Source: Azolla caroliniana (taxonomy: Eukaryota > Polypodiophyta). From it: a stretch of 64,000 nucleotides of DNA. Shown here in pieces: positions 44,382-54,966 of this stretch. The DNA is taken from NCBI GenBank assembly GCA_043228905.1, contig JBHGNT010000013.1, positions 19,096,001 to 19,160,000 of the forward strand, in the 5' to 3' direction. The notes below the pieces were generated by a model that made no database searches, had not been told where the DNA came from, and saw nothing but the letters and a program-made list of their open reading frames with translations. Within the stretch, counting starts at the first letter, position 1, and each line of letters opens with the position of its first letter. The position numbers were made by a program, and so were the translations under genes.

Positions 44382-45248
44382 CTCCCCCTCAAGCTCAACC
44401 TGAGGTGGGGTCGTAGTGTCGACCTCTGTGGCAGTCGGTTCTTCCAACCGACTTCTCCTGGCGTCACTCTGCCTTGCTCGCGCTCCTCGTCCGGTCCGGT
44501 CCGGTTTGTCGCGACCCCTTTGGTTCTGCGCGCCTCGACCCTCTCGGTCGGCATGTCTGCTCAATAGGCCCATCTCAGCACTCACGTTGTTGTGACTCCG
44601 GCGCTTGCCAATCCGTTGGTTCTCCCACGATGGCATCGACTTCCGCTGTGTCTGTGTCCCCTTGGCCTTCAGTCGATCCGACTCATCTAGATCCATCTGT
44701 TGATCCGAGTCAGCTATCTCCGACTCGTTCCAGCTCTTGTCCGAATCGGTACACTCCGATTCGACTTCCGGCTTTAGGCCTCTCACCACATCGGACCACT
44801 TCCGAGTCTTGGCCTTCTCCATGCTTCCCTCGGCTTCTTCAGCCGGTGAACCGAAATCGAATTCTTCATTCGACTCTGTATCATGGTCAGTACCGTCGTG
44901 ATGACCTCTGCACAGCATGCACTTCTCTTCCTGAGTGCACAACTCTTCTTCACAGCCGCTTGCTCTGACCTGTTCGGATGTGTCGACTTCCTTCGTCGAC
45001 TCGGCTTCCTTCATCTTCTTGTCTCCTCTTCTTCCGGCTCTCCTCTTACCGACGAGTTCAACAGGTTTTTGGCCTTTGCCCGTTCCGATAGAGACTTGGC
45101 CCTTGCTTCTCCCCCTCAAGTGCGGCACGTCGAGATGCTGAATACCAAGCATGTCGGTAAAGTGCTGCAACTTGTCCGATCCGAGCGGCTTGGTGAAGAT
45201 GTCGGCAACTTGCCGATCCGTATGAACATACCGTAGGTCAACTTCTCG
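44376..45248 (-). pseudogene. Copia-5 pol C-terminal extension after RNase H
   Basis: After the usual end of copia RNase H (LQHFTDMLGIQHLDVPHLRGR) the frame stays open for about 240 codons. It is hydrophilic: a lysine-rich part, CEEELCTQEEKCMLCRGHHD with four cysteines, an acidic part, KTRKWSDVVRGLKPEVESE, TDSDKSWNESEIADSDQQMD, then a basic R/G-rich end and VELEGEC. The stop is formed by the first LTR bases. Copia-1 has a recognisable relative (882-397). No family is recognised. The 2-base deletion near 45248 puts it out of frame with RNase H in this copy. Confidence 0.75.
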
Positions 45249-45660
45249 CTCAGGACCCGCTCACGCACGAAGTGGTAGTGCACCTCGATGTGCTGTGTGC
45301 GAGCATGGAACACAGGGTTCCTGGCGAGCTGCAGGCTGCTCATGTTATCGCAGTAAATCAGGATCGGGGTCGGTACCTCGATCCGCAAGTCTCGCAGCAG
45401 TCGCCGAAGCCAGATGGCTTCACAAGTGGCAACGGTAGCGGCTCGGTACTCAGCCTCAGTGCTTGACAAAGCCACTATGGGCTGCTTCTTGCTGCTCCAC
45501 GCAACGGCCGCGCTACCCATGGAGAACATGTATCCGGAAGTGGAGCGACGATCAGACGCATCGCCGGCCCAAAGAGCATCTGTGTAACCGACAAGCTCTT
45601 CGGGTAGACCTCGCCGGTATAGCAGTCCCCGGTCCTTAGTGCCGCTGACATACCGTAATA
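45230..45660 (-). pseudogene. Copia-5 RNase H
   Basis: Contains SMGSAAVAWSSKKQPIVALS, STEAEYRAATVATCEAIWL, YCDNMSSLQLARNPVFHART and HIEVHYHFVRERV. The catalytic E of EAEY and D of YCDN are intact. A frameshift near 45663 separates it from RT, and a 2-base deletion near 45248 separates it from the tail. Confidence 0.87.
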
Positions 45661-45661
45661 T

Positions 45662-47059
45662 TCATTGCGCGCACTGAAGGTGCTCCATGGTCGACTTCTG
45701 CATGAACTGACTTACCATCCTGACCGGATAGCTGATGTCGGGTCGGGTGATGGTTAAGTAGATTAGGCTTCCGACAACCTGTCGGAACCGTTTCTCATTG
45801 CAGGCCGGTCCGGAGTTGGGACGGAGCTTCTGGTTCCGGTCCAGGGGTGTGGAGACAGGTCGGCAATCCGTCATGCCGAACTTATACAGCATATTTAACA
45901 CGTAATGTCGTTGTGAGAGCAATATGCCGTCGGGGGTCCGGATCACTTCGATCCCAAGAAAATAATGAAGGTCCCCCAGGTCCTTCATTTCGAATGTGTC
46001 CGACAACTGGGACTTGACGCGGTTGATTTTGGGAAGACCCGGTCCGGTGATGACTAAATCATCCACATACAAGAGTATACATACTGGACCGTCAGAGCTT
46101 TGCCGGATGAACAACGAAGAGTTCGACTTAGAGACAACAAACCCCAGCTTACGCAACCGATGCGTGATCTTCGCGTTCCAAGATCGGGGGGCTTGATTCA
46201 AGCCGTAAAGCGACTTCTTCAGTCGGCATACCGCCGACTTGTTCATCTCCGATTGAAATCCGGGGGGCTGAGTCATAAAGACTTCTTCTTCAAGCTCTCC
46301 TTGAAGGAAGGCGTTCTTCACATCCATCTAGTGAAAATGCCACCCCCTTGCCGCAGCAACCGCCAGTACCACACGAACCGTCGTCATCTTCGCTACAGGA
46401 GCAAAGGTCTCGTCGTAGTCGATTCCGTGGGTTTGCGCGTATCCCTTCGCCACTAACCGGGCTTTGTACCGGTTAACAGAACCGTCGGCGTTGTACTTGA
46501 CCTTGTACACCCACTTGCATCCGATCGGTTTACAGTGACAAGGAGGATCAACTAGGTCCAAAGTTTCGTTGGCATCGAGTGCCCGCATTTCTTCGTCCAT
46601 AGCGGCACGCCAATTTGCGTCCTTTGCCGCTTCTGAGTAGCTCTCCGGCTCACGCACTTCTGTCACCTTAGTCCTGTACGCATAATGATGCGCCATGTAT
46701 TCATTGTACCCGTACCGCATGACGGGATCCTTCTGGCGGGTTGATTGGCGCAACGCACCATCACTTGATTTGAGTCCCTTCTTGGCCAGTTCGGTCTTCG
46801 TTGCTGAAGATCCGCCTTTTTCTTTTCCGGAGTCGGATACGCACCGATCCGACTCATCGTTGCCGGTTTCGAATTCCGGCATCTTCCTCTTCCCCTTCTC
46901 TTTGCGCGTGAACCGTTTCCTCGGTTCCTTGCGTGGGGAGAGCACGGCAGAGTCTCCACCACTTGCCGTCTCTTCATCTGACTGGTCCAACTGACTCAGT
47001 CGCTCTTCGGTCCACTCAACCGTAACGATTCCGGACCTCTTGAGTCCAGGCTTCATCAT
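45662..47059 (-). pseudogene. Copia-5 linker and reverse transcriptase
   Basis: Two open stretches are separated by a TAG at 46328-46330 (just before MDVKNAFLQGELEEEVFMTQ). The first has the acidic linker, [40 protein letters not shown] and [16 protein letters not shown]. The second has YVDDLVITG and MKDLGDLHYFLGIEV. The nonsense codon is consistent with a C-to-T change at a glutamine codon. Otherwise all RT blocks are present. Confidence 0.9.
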
Positions 47060-48616
47060 CCTCTGTCAGGGCTGATTCAAGCTCACTGGCCTGATCTTCC
47101 GACATTGGGTCGGGATCGGAAGTCGGAGTCGGGACGGAGTACCAGGATGCCGATTCGTCGAACTCGACATCCCGGCTAATTCGGACTTCCTTCGTCCGGG
47201 GGTTATAGCACTTATACCCCTTTTGCTCTTGAGCATAGCCGACTAGGATGCATTTTTCCGATTTTGCATCCAACTTTCTCCGCTTCTGATCCGGCACATG
47301 CACATACGCTATGCTACCGAATATCCGAAGGTGTCTTAAGTTCGTCTTGCACCCGAAATACAACTCATGAGTTGACACCTTGTCACCAATGCGGTTTTGT
47401 ATGTAGACGGCGTCCGGACCGCCTTCACCCAGTAGAACCGGGGCATGCTCTTCTCCTCCAACATTGCCCTTGCCGCTTCGACGAGTGTCCGGTTCTTCCT
47501 TTCGGCCACACCATTTTGCTCCGGTGTGTATCTGCAGCTGAACTCTCGCCGAATTCCCTTCTGCTGCAGATAACTAGTGAATTGGCCTGAAAAATATTCC
47601 TTTCCGCCATCCGACCGAAGGCATTTGATCTTCCTCTCCGATTCCCGTTCCACCATCTTCTGGAGGCTCCGGAAACAGTCGAAGACTTCGCTCTTCCGCT
47701 CAATGAGGTAGATCCAAGTATGTCGAGTATAGTCGTCGATGAAGGAGACGAAGTATCGGCTCCCGCCAAGGCTTACACTTTGTGCCGGTCCCCACACATC
47801 CGAATTGATGAGATCGAGCTTGTTACGGCTCCGGTTCCGTTTGGTGGGGAATGGAAGCCGGTGTTGCTTCCCAAGTTGGCAGGCTTCACAAATTTCGGCT
47901 CTCCGGCCGCTGAACTTCGGCAAACCGGAAACGACTTGTTTCGTTTGCAGGTCTTGAAGCCTCTGGTAGTTGACGTGGCCTATCCGCTTGTGCCACAGGT
48001 CGATGTCCGACTCGACCTGCTGTCGTTTCGCGAACAGAGCGGTGCCAAAGTCATTGGTGTTGAGGATAAACATCCTCCCGTCTCTGCGCCCTTGCGCAAT
48101 GACTTCGCCCTCATCCTCAATGAAGCACCCGAGGTGCGTAAACCGCACCTGCATCCCCTGGTCGACAATCTTACCGACGGACACCAGGTTCTTCGTGATT
48201 GTCGGAACATGTAATACGTTCATTAGCTTCCCTTTCTGTCCGACGTGGCTTAGAGGGACCTCTCCGACGTGCACGATTGGGTGAGGAGTGTTGTCTCCGG
48301 TTTCAACTACTCCTGATTGATCCGGTTTCTCCAGAAAAGAGAACCACTCTTTGTGGCTCGTCATGTGGTTCGACGCGCCGGAATCAACATACCACACTTC
48401 CTCCGTTTTGGAAGTGGTCTTCTTCATTGAGTTTGCCTTGTGATTCATCACCAAGGCTGGCCCCTTACCGGCCTTTCCGGTTCTGGATCCTCCTGATCCG
48501 TTTGCGTAGTGCGAGTTTTGCCGGCCATCCTTACCGGTCTTGCCGGATCCAGATTTGTCCGAATCGGCACGCTTTCTCCAGCACTCGCTTTCCATGTGGC
48601 CTTTTTTGCCACAGTA
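47016..48616 (-). pseudogene. Copia-5 protease and integrase
   Basis: From the zinc-knuckle end (YCGKKGHMESEC) through protease WYVDSGASNHMTSHKEWF and integrase zinc module (LWHKRIGHVNYQRL, CEACQLGKQHRL). The core has SDVWGPAQSV, RSDGGKEYFSGQF and NGVAERKNRTLVEAARAML. A frameshift near 47390 moves the C-terminal block HELYFGCKTNLRHLRIFGSI and CILVGYAQEQKGYKCYNP to another frame (47378-47016). Confidence 0.9.
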
Positions 48617-49411
48617 CTAGCATTCCGTAGCGGATCTGTCTTGCCGGCCTCCGGCACCGCCTTGACTCCCCCTGCTTGTGGAAGTCCCGGAACTGCTGTC
48701 GGCACGTTCATAGTGCCTCCGTTCCTGCTCTTGCCGGTCGCCTCCATTGCGTGCCGACCCACCTCTTCCACTACGCCCACGGAACCAATCCGTTCCCGTG
48801 TACAACATTCGGCTGTTCGGGGATGCACTGGTAGATGCACCGGCGTGGTTCTCCTCTACAAGGAGCATCGACTGTAAGTCGAAGAATGAGGGGGTATTCT
48901 CCCTTGTACACACCGCAGTCCGGAACGCTCCGAACTTGGACGCCAGGCCTCCGAGATATACCTGCACCATCTCGTCTTCCTCTACGGTAACATTGATAGA
49001 GGCAAGCGAGTCGCATATCTCCTTTATCCGGCCCGTGTAGTCTGCCACGGACATGTCCTTCTGTCGAACATTGCTCAACTCCTGTCTGAGTTGCAGCTTC
49101 CGGGCAGTGGTGCTTGCGGCGAAAACCTTTTTCAGGTTCCCCCAAGCATCCTTCGGTGTCTTGGCGTCACGGATGTGGCTGAGTAGCTGATCGCTGACAT
49201 TGGACGCGAAGCAGTACATCACCCTGCTTGCCACCTGTTCCCATACCGGGAAGTCCTTGTGTGCCGAGTCGGGTGCCGCATCATTCGCTCCTTCGACATA
49301 ACTCCAGTACCCGTGTCCAAGCAGGTACTGGTGCATCTTGTAAGACCAGGATGCGTAGTTGCTCCTGTTGAGCTTCTTCACCGGGAGCGACGTAGCCATG
49401 CCTCTATCCAT
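48617..49411 (-). pseudogene. Copia-5 gag
   Basis: 264 codons from MDRGMATSLPVKKLNRSNY. They include the capsid (HQYLLGHGYWSYVEGAND, VWEQVASRVMYCFASNVSDQ, AWGNLKKVFAASTTARKLQL, LSNVRQKDMSVADYTGRIKE, VQVYLGGLASKF) and a G/R/S-rich part. It ends at a TAG (48617-48619) replacing a tryptophan codon inside the zinc knuckle, since Copia-1 reads CWYCGKKGH there. This is a single nonsense change in an otherwise good gag. Confidence 0.9.
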
Positions 49412-49493
49412 GTCTTCTACTGTGTCTGTTTTCGACCTGTTAGGGTTTTCTTCTCAAGAGTAAATGTCTGCAGCAGAGGTTCTCAACCCTCGC

Positions 49494-49505
49494 GCTCTGA
49501 TACCA
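49494..49505 (-). promoter_or_regulatory. Copia-5 primer binding site
   Basis: The minus strand reads TGGTATCAGAGC exactly, touching the LTR end at 49506. Confidence 0.95.
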
Positions 49506-49544
49506 TGTAAACATAAGTGTTTGCGGAAGCGTAAAACAGAGAAT

Positions 49545-49590
<46 letters not shown>

Positions 49591-49928
49591 TAGAGAGAGC
49601 AGAACACAATTTCAAAATTATATCAAGACTCTGTATACACACTGTGCTAAGTAGCACTATTTATACAAGTCCTCTTGGGACTGACAGAAGTACCATGTAC
49701 TTCAATGCTCACACGAGCATCTAACACTTACTACAAGACTATAGCTACTTAGTAGTCTATCCTATACTAGGCTTCCAATTGGACTTCCGGTTACGGATTG
49801 CACCCGGCCTCCACTGCTTGGTGGTTCGGTTGCTCACCGTCATACCGATCCGTTTCGCCCGATCCGTCTCGCTTACCGGCTCCGGCTTATTCAGCCGATC
49901 CGGCTCCGGTTGAGCTTGCCGCTCAACA
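49506..49928 (-). repeat. Copia-5 5' LTR
   Basis: 423 bp, with TATA (minus strand) at 49658-49665 and (GA)n at 49548-49581. It is about 2-3 percent different from the left LTR by eye. The right end, ccgctcaaca, is followed by the GTGAG duplication. Confidence 0.94.
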
Positions 49929-49986
49929 GTGAGTTTGAGACTCGGTTGTGGCTGAGCGCACTTCTTCACAAACTGGTATCAGAGCA

Positions 49987-51540
49987 TGGAAGATCCATTC
50001 GGCAACATGTTCAAGGTCACCGGCTCCAACTACCTAGTGTGGAAGTCGAAGATGATGGACATGTTGGTGGTGAAAGATGTCGGGCTGCCGGTATAGTTTA
50101 GAGACAAAAGACCAGATAAAATTGATGTTGCGAACTGGGAGGTGATGCACATGAAGACGACGGCATACATTCGATGCATCATCGACGTGAGCCTGTACAA
50201 CAACTTCAACGAAGAAAGTAAGACCCATGTGCTTTGGGAGAAAATCGGCACCATGTTGGAGAGCAAGAACGCCGAAATTTGGGATTTGGTATTCCGGAAG
50301 TTAGTGAGACTCTGATACCAAGACAGATCCAGCATGGCAGAACACATGAATGCATACTAGGGACTGATAAACCAAACAACCTTGTTGGAAGTACCTCTAG
50401 CCGACGAGGTACTCAAGTTGCTGTTGCTCGGTCCCCTCCCAGATAGTTGGGAGACGCTAGTTGTCACTTTGGGCAACGCCAGGCCGGAAGGAAAACAGTT
50501 ATCCCTAGCAAGGGTAAAATCAAGCTTGCTGGATGAAGAAGCTCGCCTGAAGGACCGGGAGTCCAAAACCGAACCGAAGGCTTTGGTTATGACAAACGCC
50601 ATAATTGGGGAAGAGGCCGGAATCGGAGTCCCCAGAACCGGGACAAATCAGGGATGAGGTCGAAGTCAAGGGGGAGGCCCAGTTGCTTTTATTGTAGAAA
50701 GTTGGGGCACTTCCAGAAGAATTGCCGACACTTCTGGATTCCGGAAGGAGAAAGGAACCGACAATGCCGATTCAAAGAAGGGTCTGGACCCGAGAAATTC
50801 GGATCGGAAAGGAATGTCGACAATCGCGATAAGTGAGGAAGAATTGTTGCTGATCACCGAGGAGAGTGAGCTACATCTTGTCAGCGACGAGATGACATGT
50901 GTGGTCGACTCCGAAGCATCATTCCATCTGACCCCCGACCAAAAGTGGTTCACATCCTACATAGCTGGACATCATGATTGTGTCTGGATGGGGAATTGTA
51001 ATGGCTTGGTTCTAAGGAATCTTTGAAAGTAAAGTTAGCGTGAGGGATGAAAAGAATGAATGTTTGTGTTCAGGTGTTGGAGCGGTGTTGTGTGTATTTT
51101 TTTTGTTGTGCATGGCAGATTGTCGGCATAGGATACGTGTGGTTGTCGATGTCAACCGGGTGCAAGTTGTTGCTGAAAGATGTCTGACACATTTCGGAGG
51201 TTCGGTTGAACATGATATCAGCCGGTCAGCTAGATGATGAAGGCTACACGAGCAACATCCGGAACGGAGTCATGAAGTTCAGCAAAGGAAGCTTGATTGT
51301 GGCCCGAGCCCGGAAGATCACCACCCTGTACCTGATGCATGCTCAGATATGCCGGGAAGAAGTGAACGTGGCATCCAACAATGTAGGTGAGTTGTGGCCC
51401 AAAAGGTTGTGCCACATGAGCCAGAAGGGGATGCGAAGACTTGCCGAAGACAACCTCATTCCGTAGGTGAAAGACGTGCAGCTTGAGAAGTGCACCGACT
51501 ATTTGGCCGGAAAGCAGAACCGAACCTCCTTCCAAACTTG
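49987..51540 (+). pseudogene. Copia-B gag, protease and integrase start (broken)
   Basis: Gag has YLVWKSKMMDMLVVKDVGLP, LYNNFNEESKTHVLWEKIGT and LLLGPLPDSWETLVVTLGNA. The zinc knuckle is PSCFYCRKLGHFQKNCRHF. In the protease DSEASFH the active-site glycine is replaced by glutamate. About 110 bases near 51003-51115 fit no copia homologue and look inserted. The later part has NMISAGQLDDEGYTSNIRNG, ITTLYLMHAQ, LWPKRLCHMSQKGMRRLAE and ends in LAGKQNRTSFQT. Stops at several places. Confidence 0.82.
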
Positions 51541-51556
51541 ACCACCATTGAGACGG

Positions 51557-51624
51557 TGCCGCGGTGTTACGCTTGTGCGTAAGGAATAAGGCGGGATCAC
51601 GGGGATCCTGAACCAAGGAGTGTA

Positions 51625-51667
<43 letters not shown>

Positions 51668-52177
51668 TTGCAGGCAACCCTCACCGGATGAACAAATCGT
51701 TTATGCGTACACAGATCAGTCAAATACACGCCCACACAGTGGGGAAAACGCAAACAAGAAGACACAAGGAGTCTCAATTACAACGACCGTTTGGATTACA
51801 AAATTTCTCGGTTACAACCAGCTAGCTAGGAATAGACCTGGAAACCCTGCAGAGACTGATTAGAAGGTAGGTAGGTAGATAGAGGAGAGAGAGCTTGGTT
51901 CCCAGTCTGATAACACTTCGTCCTTCCCAAAAAAAAATATATCTCTTGACTTCTCCCTCCCCCTCCTTTTATAGGTCGTCAAAGGGGGGAGGGGACCGTT
52001 ATACCTTGATACACTACTTTTATTCCCTATCCCTTCGGTCAAGGATATACTTCGATTCCCAAGACCTTTCAACGCGTGCTTACCTAGTATGTTCACAATG
52101 GTTGATTGTATCCTACTTATGTACAAGTCACGCCCTTTATTCCTCAATTTCTCCTAGGGATGGTTTTCTCCACGACA
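51557..52177 (-). repeat. Gypsy-1 3' LTR
   Basis: 621 bp, with minus-strand ends TGTCGTGGAGAAAACC...CCGCGGCA. The minus-strand polypurine tract ggtgggggtgga lies at 52178-52189. A TATA box (CCTATAAAAGG, minus strand) is near 51967-51977, and (GA)n is at 51628-51664. It aligns only loosely, at about two thirds identity by eye at the end I compared, with the LTR at 61205-61841. Confidence 0.82.
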
Positions 52178-53508
52178 TCCACCCCCACCAAACCGCACGT
52201 CCACCGATACGTGCCAGATTGTCCATCTGCCGGAGAAGGCCAACCCGTGATCATTCTTCATCCTCCGAGTCACCGTCCGCCCTGGTCCAGCCGTTACCGT
52301 CATTCATGCTTGCTAGGTCGGCTGTTTCTTGAACACCTTTATCCGCTTACCAGCCACCGGTACCGCTATCCGCTCTCCGTCAAGCTCAGCAAGATGATAC
52401 GTGCCGTTGTCGTTCGCGCTCGTCACGGTGTAGGGCCCGAACCATCTCTTCGCAAACTTACGTGCTGCCTTGTGTTGATTGTCAAGGCTGCTGTCATAGA
52501 CTAGCACCCAGTCGCCTTCTTCGATCTTCTTTGGTCGCAGTCGATGTGTTCGGTCGAACCAGTCTTTGTTCATTTCCCTTGCCGCACGCAGCTTCGCCTT
52601 TGCCCGTTCCACGTCCGCCGGTCTTCACTCGAGTTGTCGAATCCACGATTGGCCCATGCCCGCGCTCTACCTTTCCGTTTGCCTCCGGATTGTACGCCGT
52701 GGTGAGAGAGAGCTTGACTCCTAACCGATCGAACAACTCCTTAGCTTCTTGCGCGTCCAGCTCTCCTCGGCCCGCCATGATCTTCCCTACACACCCGTAC
52801 CGGCATACTACTTCTTCAATCAGGAACCGGCAGACTGCCGCAATCATCTTGTTTTGTAGTGCGCGACCCTCCACCTGGTTCCTCAAATCCTCCCGTGCTA
52901 GTACCAGGCATTTGCCCTACTCCCATCAGCATTGTTACTAAGTCCACCATCCACTTGAAATGGACGGTTGGCGGGTAGGTTGGGTGTAGCTCATCCTGAT
53001 GCCGGATTGAGGAGTGCATCTGGCAGTTTTCACATGTTGTCACGAATTGGTGCACATCCCGATACAGCCCCGACCACCAATACTTCTCCTTCAGCTTCTC
53101 GAAGGTGGCCCAAGTGCCGCGGTGTCCGGAACAAGGACTCTTGTGGTACGCCATTAACAACTTGTCTTGCTCGTCCTTTCCCGCCACTACGCGGAGCGGA
53201 ACGCCGCCTCGCTTCTTTGGGATCTTCCATATACTTTCGTCCCTTAGGAAGAATCAGTACGCTTTCTTTCGGATCCGGTTAGCCTCCTCTCTGGTCCATG
53301 CTACGTCTGGCGTCATTGTCCTCAGGAACCTTCCAATCTGGAACCACTCCCCATCGTACTTGCTCTCGCTGAACTCGTTAAGCGCCAGAGTGTTGCCTGC
53401 CCTTGTTGCTATGCGAGACGACTCGAAGAAGTCTACGCCGACTTCTTCGTCCTCTGAAACCATGCCGTTCTCGTCGTCGAGCCGTGCTCTAGAAAGCATA
53501 TCGCCCAT
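52178..53508 (-). pseudogene. Gypsy-1 integrase
   Basis: Overlapping frames carry the zinc module (AYHKSPCSGHRGTWATFEKL, YWWSGLYRDV, TTCENCQMHSSIRHQDELHP), core KWMVDLVTM, RGELDAQEAKELFDRLGVKL and NPEANGKVERGH. The C-terminal part is FDRTHRLRPKKIEEGDWVLV and FAKRWFGPYTV. Upstream the frame MGDMLSRARLDDENGM joins RNase H. At least three frameshifts. No chromodomain is seen after the integrase. Confidence 0.85.
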
Positions 53509-53568
53509 GGTGTTGTCCTTTCCGGAGATGTGTCGTATCTCCGAATCTAGGGACTTAATGTACGCGAC

Positions 53569-54957
53569 CTACATGAGCATCGCTAGGTCCGGAGTCACGC
53601 ATCCAGAAACCATACCGAGGATCAACAGGCAGTCCATCTCGATGATTACTTCTGTCCCAATCAAGTAGTCCCTATTGGTCTTGACCACAGAAACGATACC
53701 CCACAACTCGCGATTAACTTGGGCGTATCTTCGATGTCGCTCACTGAGAACCTTCATCCCGAACTGGATCGGGAATCGCATGCTGCTCTCGTCCTCCTGA
53801 TTGATCACCCATCCTATCCCGGTCGGGCTCGTATCTACGGTTACGTAGATTGGGACCTCCTTGCCGTAAACCGCTTTCCGGAGAGTCGGTGCTGCAACAA
53901 GCGCTTCCATCAGTCTCCGGATCGACTCCGTATGCTCCTCACAAGCGCTTTCTTCAGTAGCCCGTAGAGCGGTTCTGCTATGTGCGCGTAATGCGGGACC
54001 CAGATGTGGTAGAATGCACACGCCCCTAGGAACCTCCGCACCTCTGTTACTAACTTCCATTCCTCCTTCATCGCGGAAATGGCTTCGACCTTTGCCGGAG
54101 ATGGTTTCCAGCCATAAGGCCCGCACAAGTGACCGACCACTAAGATTTCTGATTGACCAAAAGCCGATTTTTCTCTGGAGAAGGTGAGCCTCGCCCTTTC
54201 AAGCCTCTGTAGCACCTTCTCACAATCGTCGATGTGGTCTGCCATGAACCTCCGACATCCGTCCGGCCCAACCGTTTCATCCTTCTCCTCCATCGGACAC
54301 CCTTTTATCGGGATGTCGTCTAGGAACAACATGGTGATGTTCGGGATGCAATCCCTCAACAACCTTGTTCATTGCATTCACCATGTGTGCCACCGAGTTG
54401 GTTCCTCCTTGCGGCAAGGTACACATCCGCACTAAGCCGAAAGGAGTCTGCATCGTCGTAATGTCCTTGCTCTCCATGGCTAGTTGGAACTGGTCGTACC
54501 CTGAGTATAGATCACCGACTGAATAGATTGACCTCCTGGCAAAGGCTTCCGCGAACTCGTCAATGGTTGGTCCTATCCCTGCGTTCCAAATGGTCACCTT
54601 GTTGACCGGTTGCAGATCCTGAATGAAGTGCAGAGCGCCGTTCTTCTTCGGCATGGTAAACCACCGGTTCGAATATGGGGCACTCGATGGCTCAAGGATG
54701 CCCATCTCCACCTTCTGTTTCAACAGCTCCATCAGCTTCAAGATGTGAGCTCTGGGTACTGGAATTGGTTTGAGATTCCACGGCACATGCGGTACTGTGA
54801 AGATCGCCATTGGTTCCACGATCGTCGGGTCCACGCACCCGATCTCTTCCGGCGAGAATACAAAGGCCTTCTCGTGCCTCCCGAGCATTTCCCGAAACCG
54901 TTCCTCTGCCGACAGTAGGAAACCACCCCCACCGACCTTGAGCTCCTGTAACGTCAT
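53569..54957 (-). pseudogene. Gypsy-1 reverse transcriptase and RNase H
   Basis: RT blocks are KVEMGILEPSSAPYSNRWF, LQPVNKVTIWNAG, IYSVGDLYSGYDQFQLAMES, TMQTPFGLVRM and LPQGGTNSV. The catalytic box is LFLDDIPIKGCP, where usual gypsy elements have DDILVYS-like sequence. The RNase H has YVTVDTSPTGIGWVINQEDE, RELWGIVSVVK and EMDCLLILGM, giving the D-E-D set. It is split over frames at about 54277-54362 and 53910-54126. Confidence 0.88.
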
Positions 54958-54966
54958 GTCAGTGAA

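Larger units (their letters stand above)
43957..49928 (-). mobile_element. Copia-5: complete but mutated copia, TSD GTGAG
   Basis: The 5972-bp element has GTGAG at 43952-43956 and 49929-49933. LTRs are at 43957-44381 and 49506-49928, PBS at 49494-49505, and the polypurine tract (minus strand gagggggag) at 44382-44391. The LTRs differ by about ten substitutions by eye, most of them C/T or G/A. Gag-pol has one nonsense codon in the zinc knuckle, one before RT's MDVKNAF motif and at least four frameshifts. It inserted in the Copia-B LTR. Confidence 0.95.
43865..51540 (+). mobile_element. Copia-B: plus-strand copia remnant, split by Copia-5
   Basis: The LTR U5 part lies at about 43865-43956 and 49929-49966, with Copia-5 between. 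A PBS TGGTATCAGAGC follows at 49975-49986. Then come gag (MEDPFGNMFKVTGSNY at 49987), a zinc knuckle CFYCRKLGHFQKNC (50681-50722), the protease motif with E for G (CVVDSEASFHLTPD, about 50899-50940) and the integrase N-terminal module (51206-51540). U3, RT, RNase H and the 3' end are missing. The phrase attaggattttccacataaac at the left edge is typical of a copia U5. The gag matches Copia-2. Confidence 0.83.

Noticed and set aside
44474-44968. Long plus-strand frames opposite Copia-5 and Copia-1 (also 3822-4403, 48199-48630, 469-804)
   Set aside because: They are antisense shadows of copia gag, pol and tail: serine/proline-rich translations with no motif, while the other strand carries recognisable domains.
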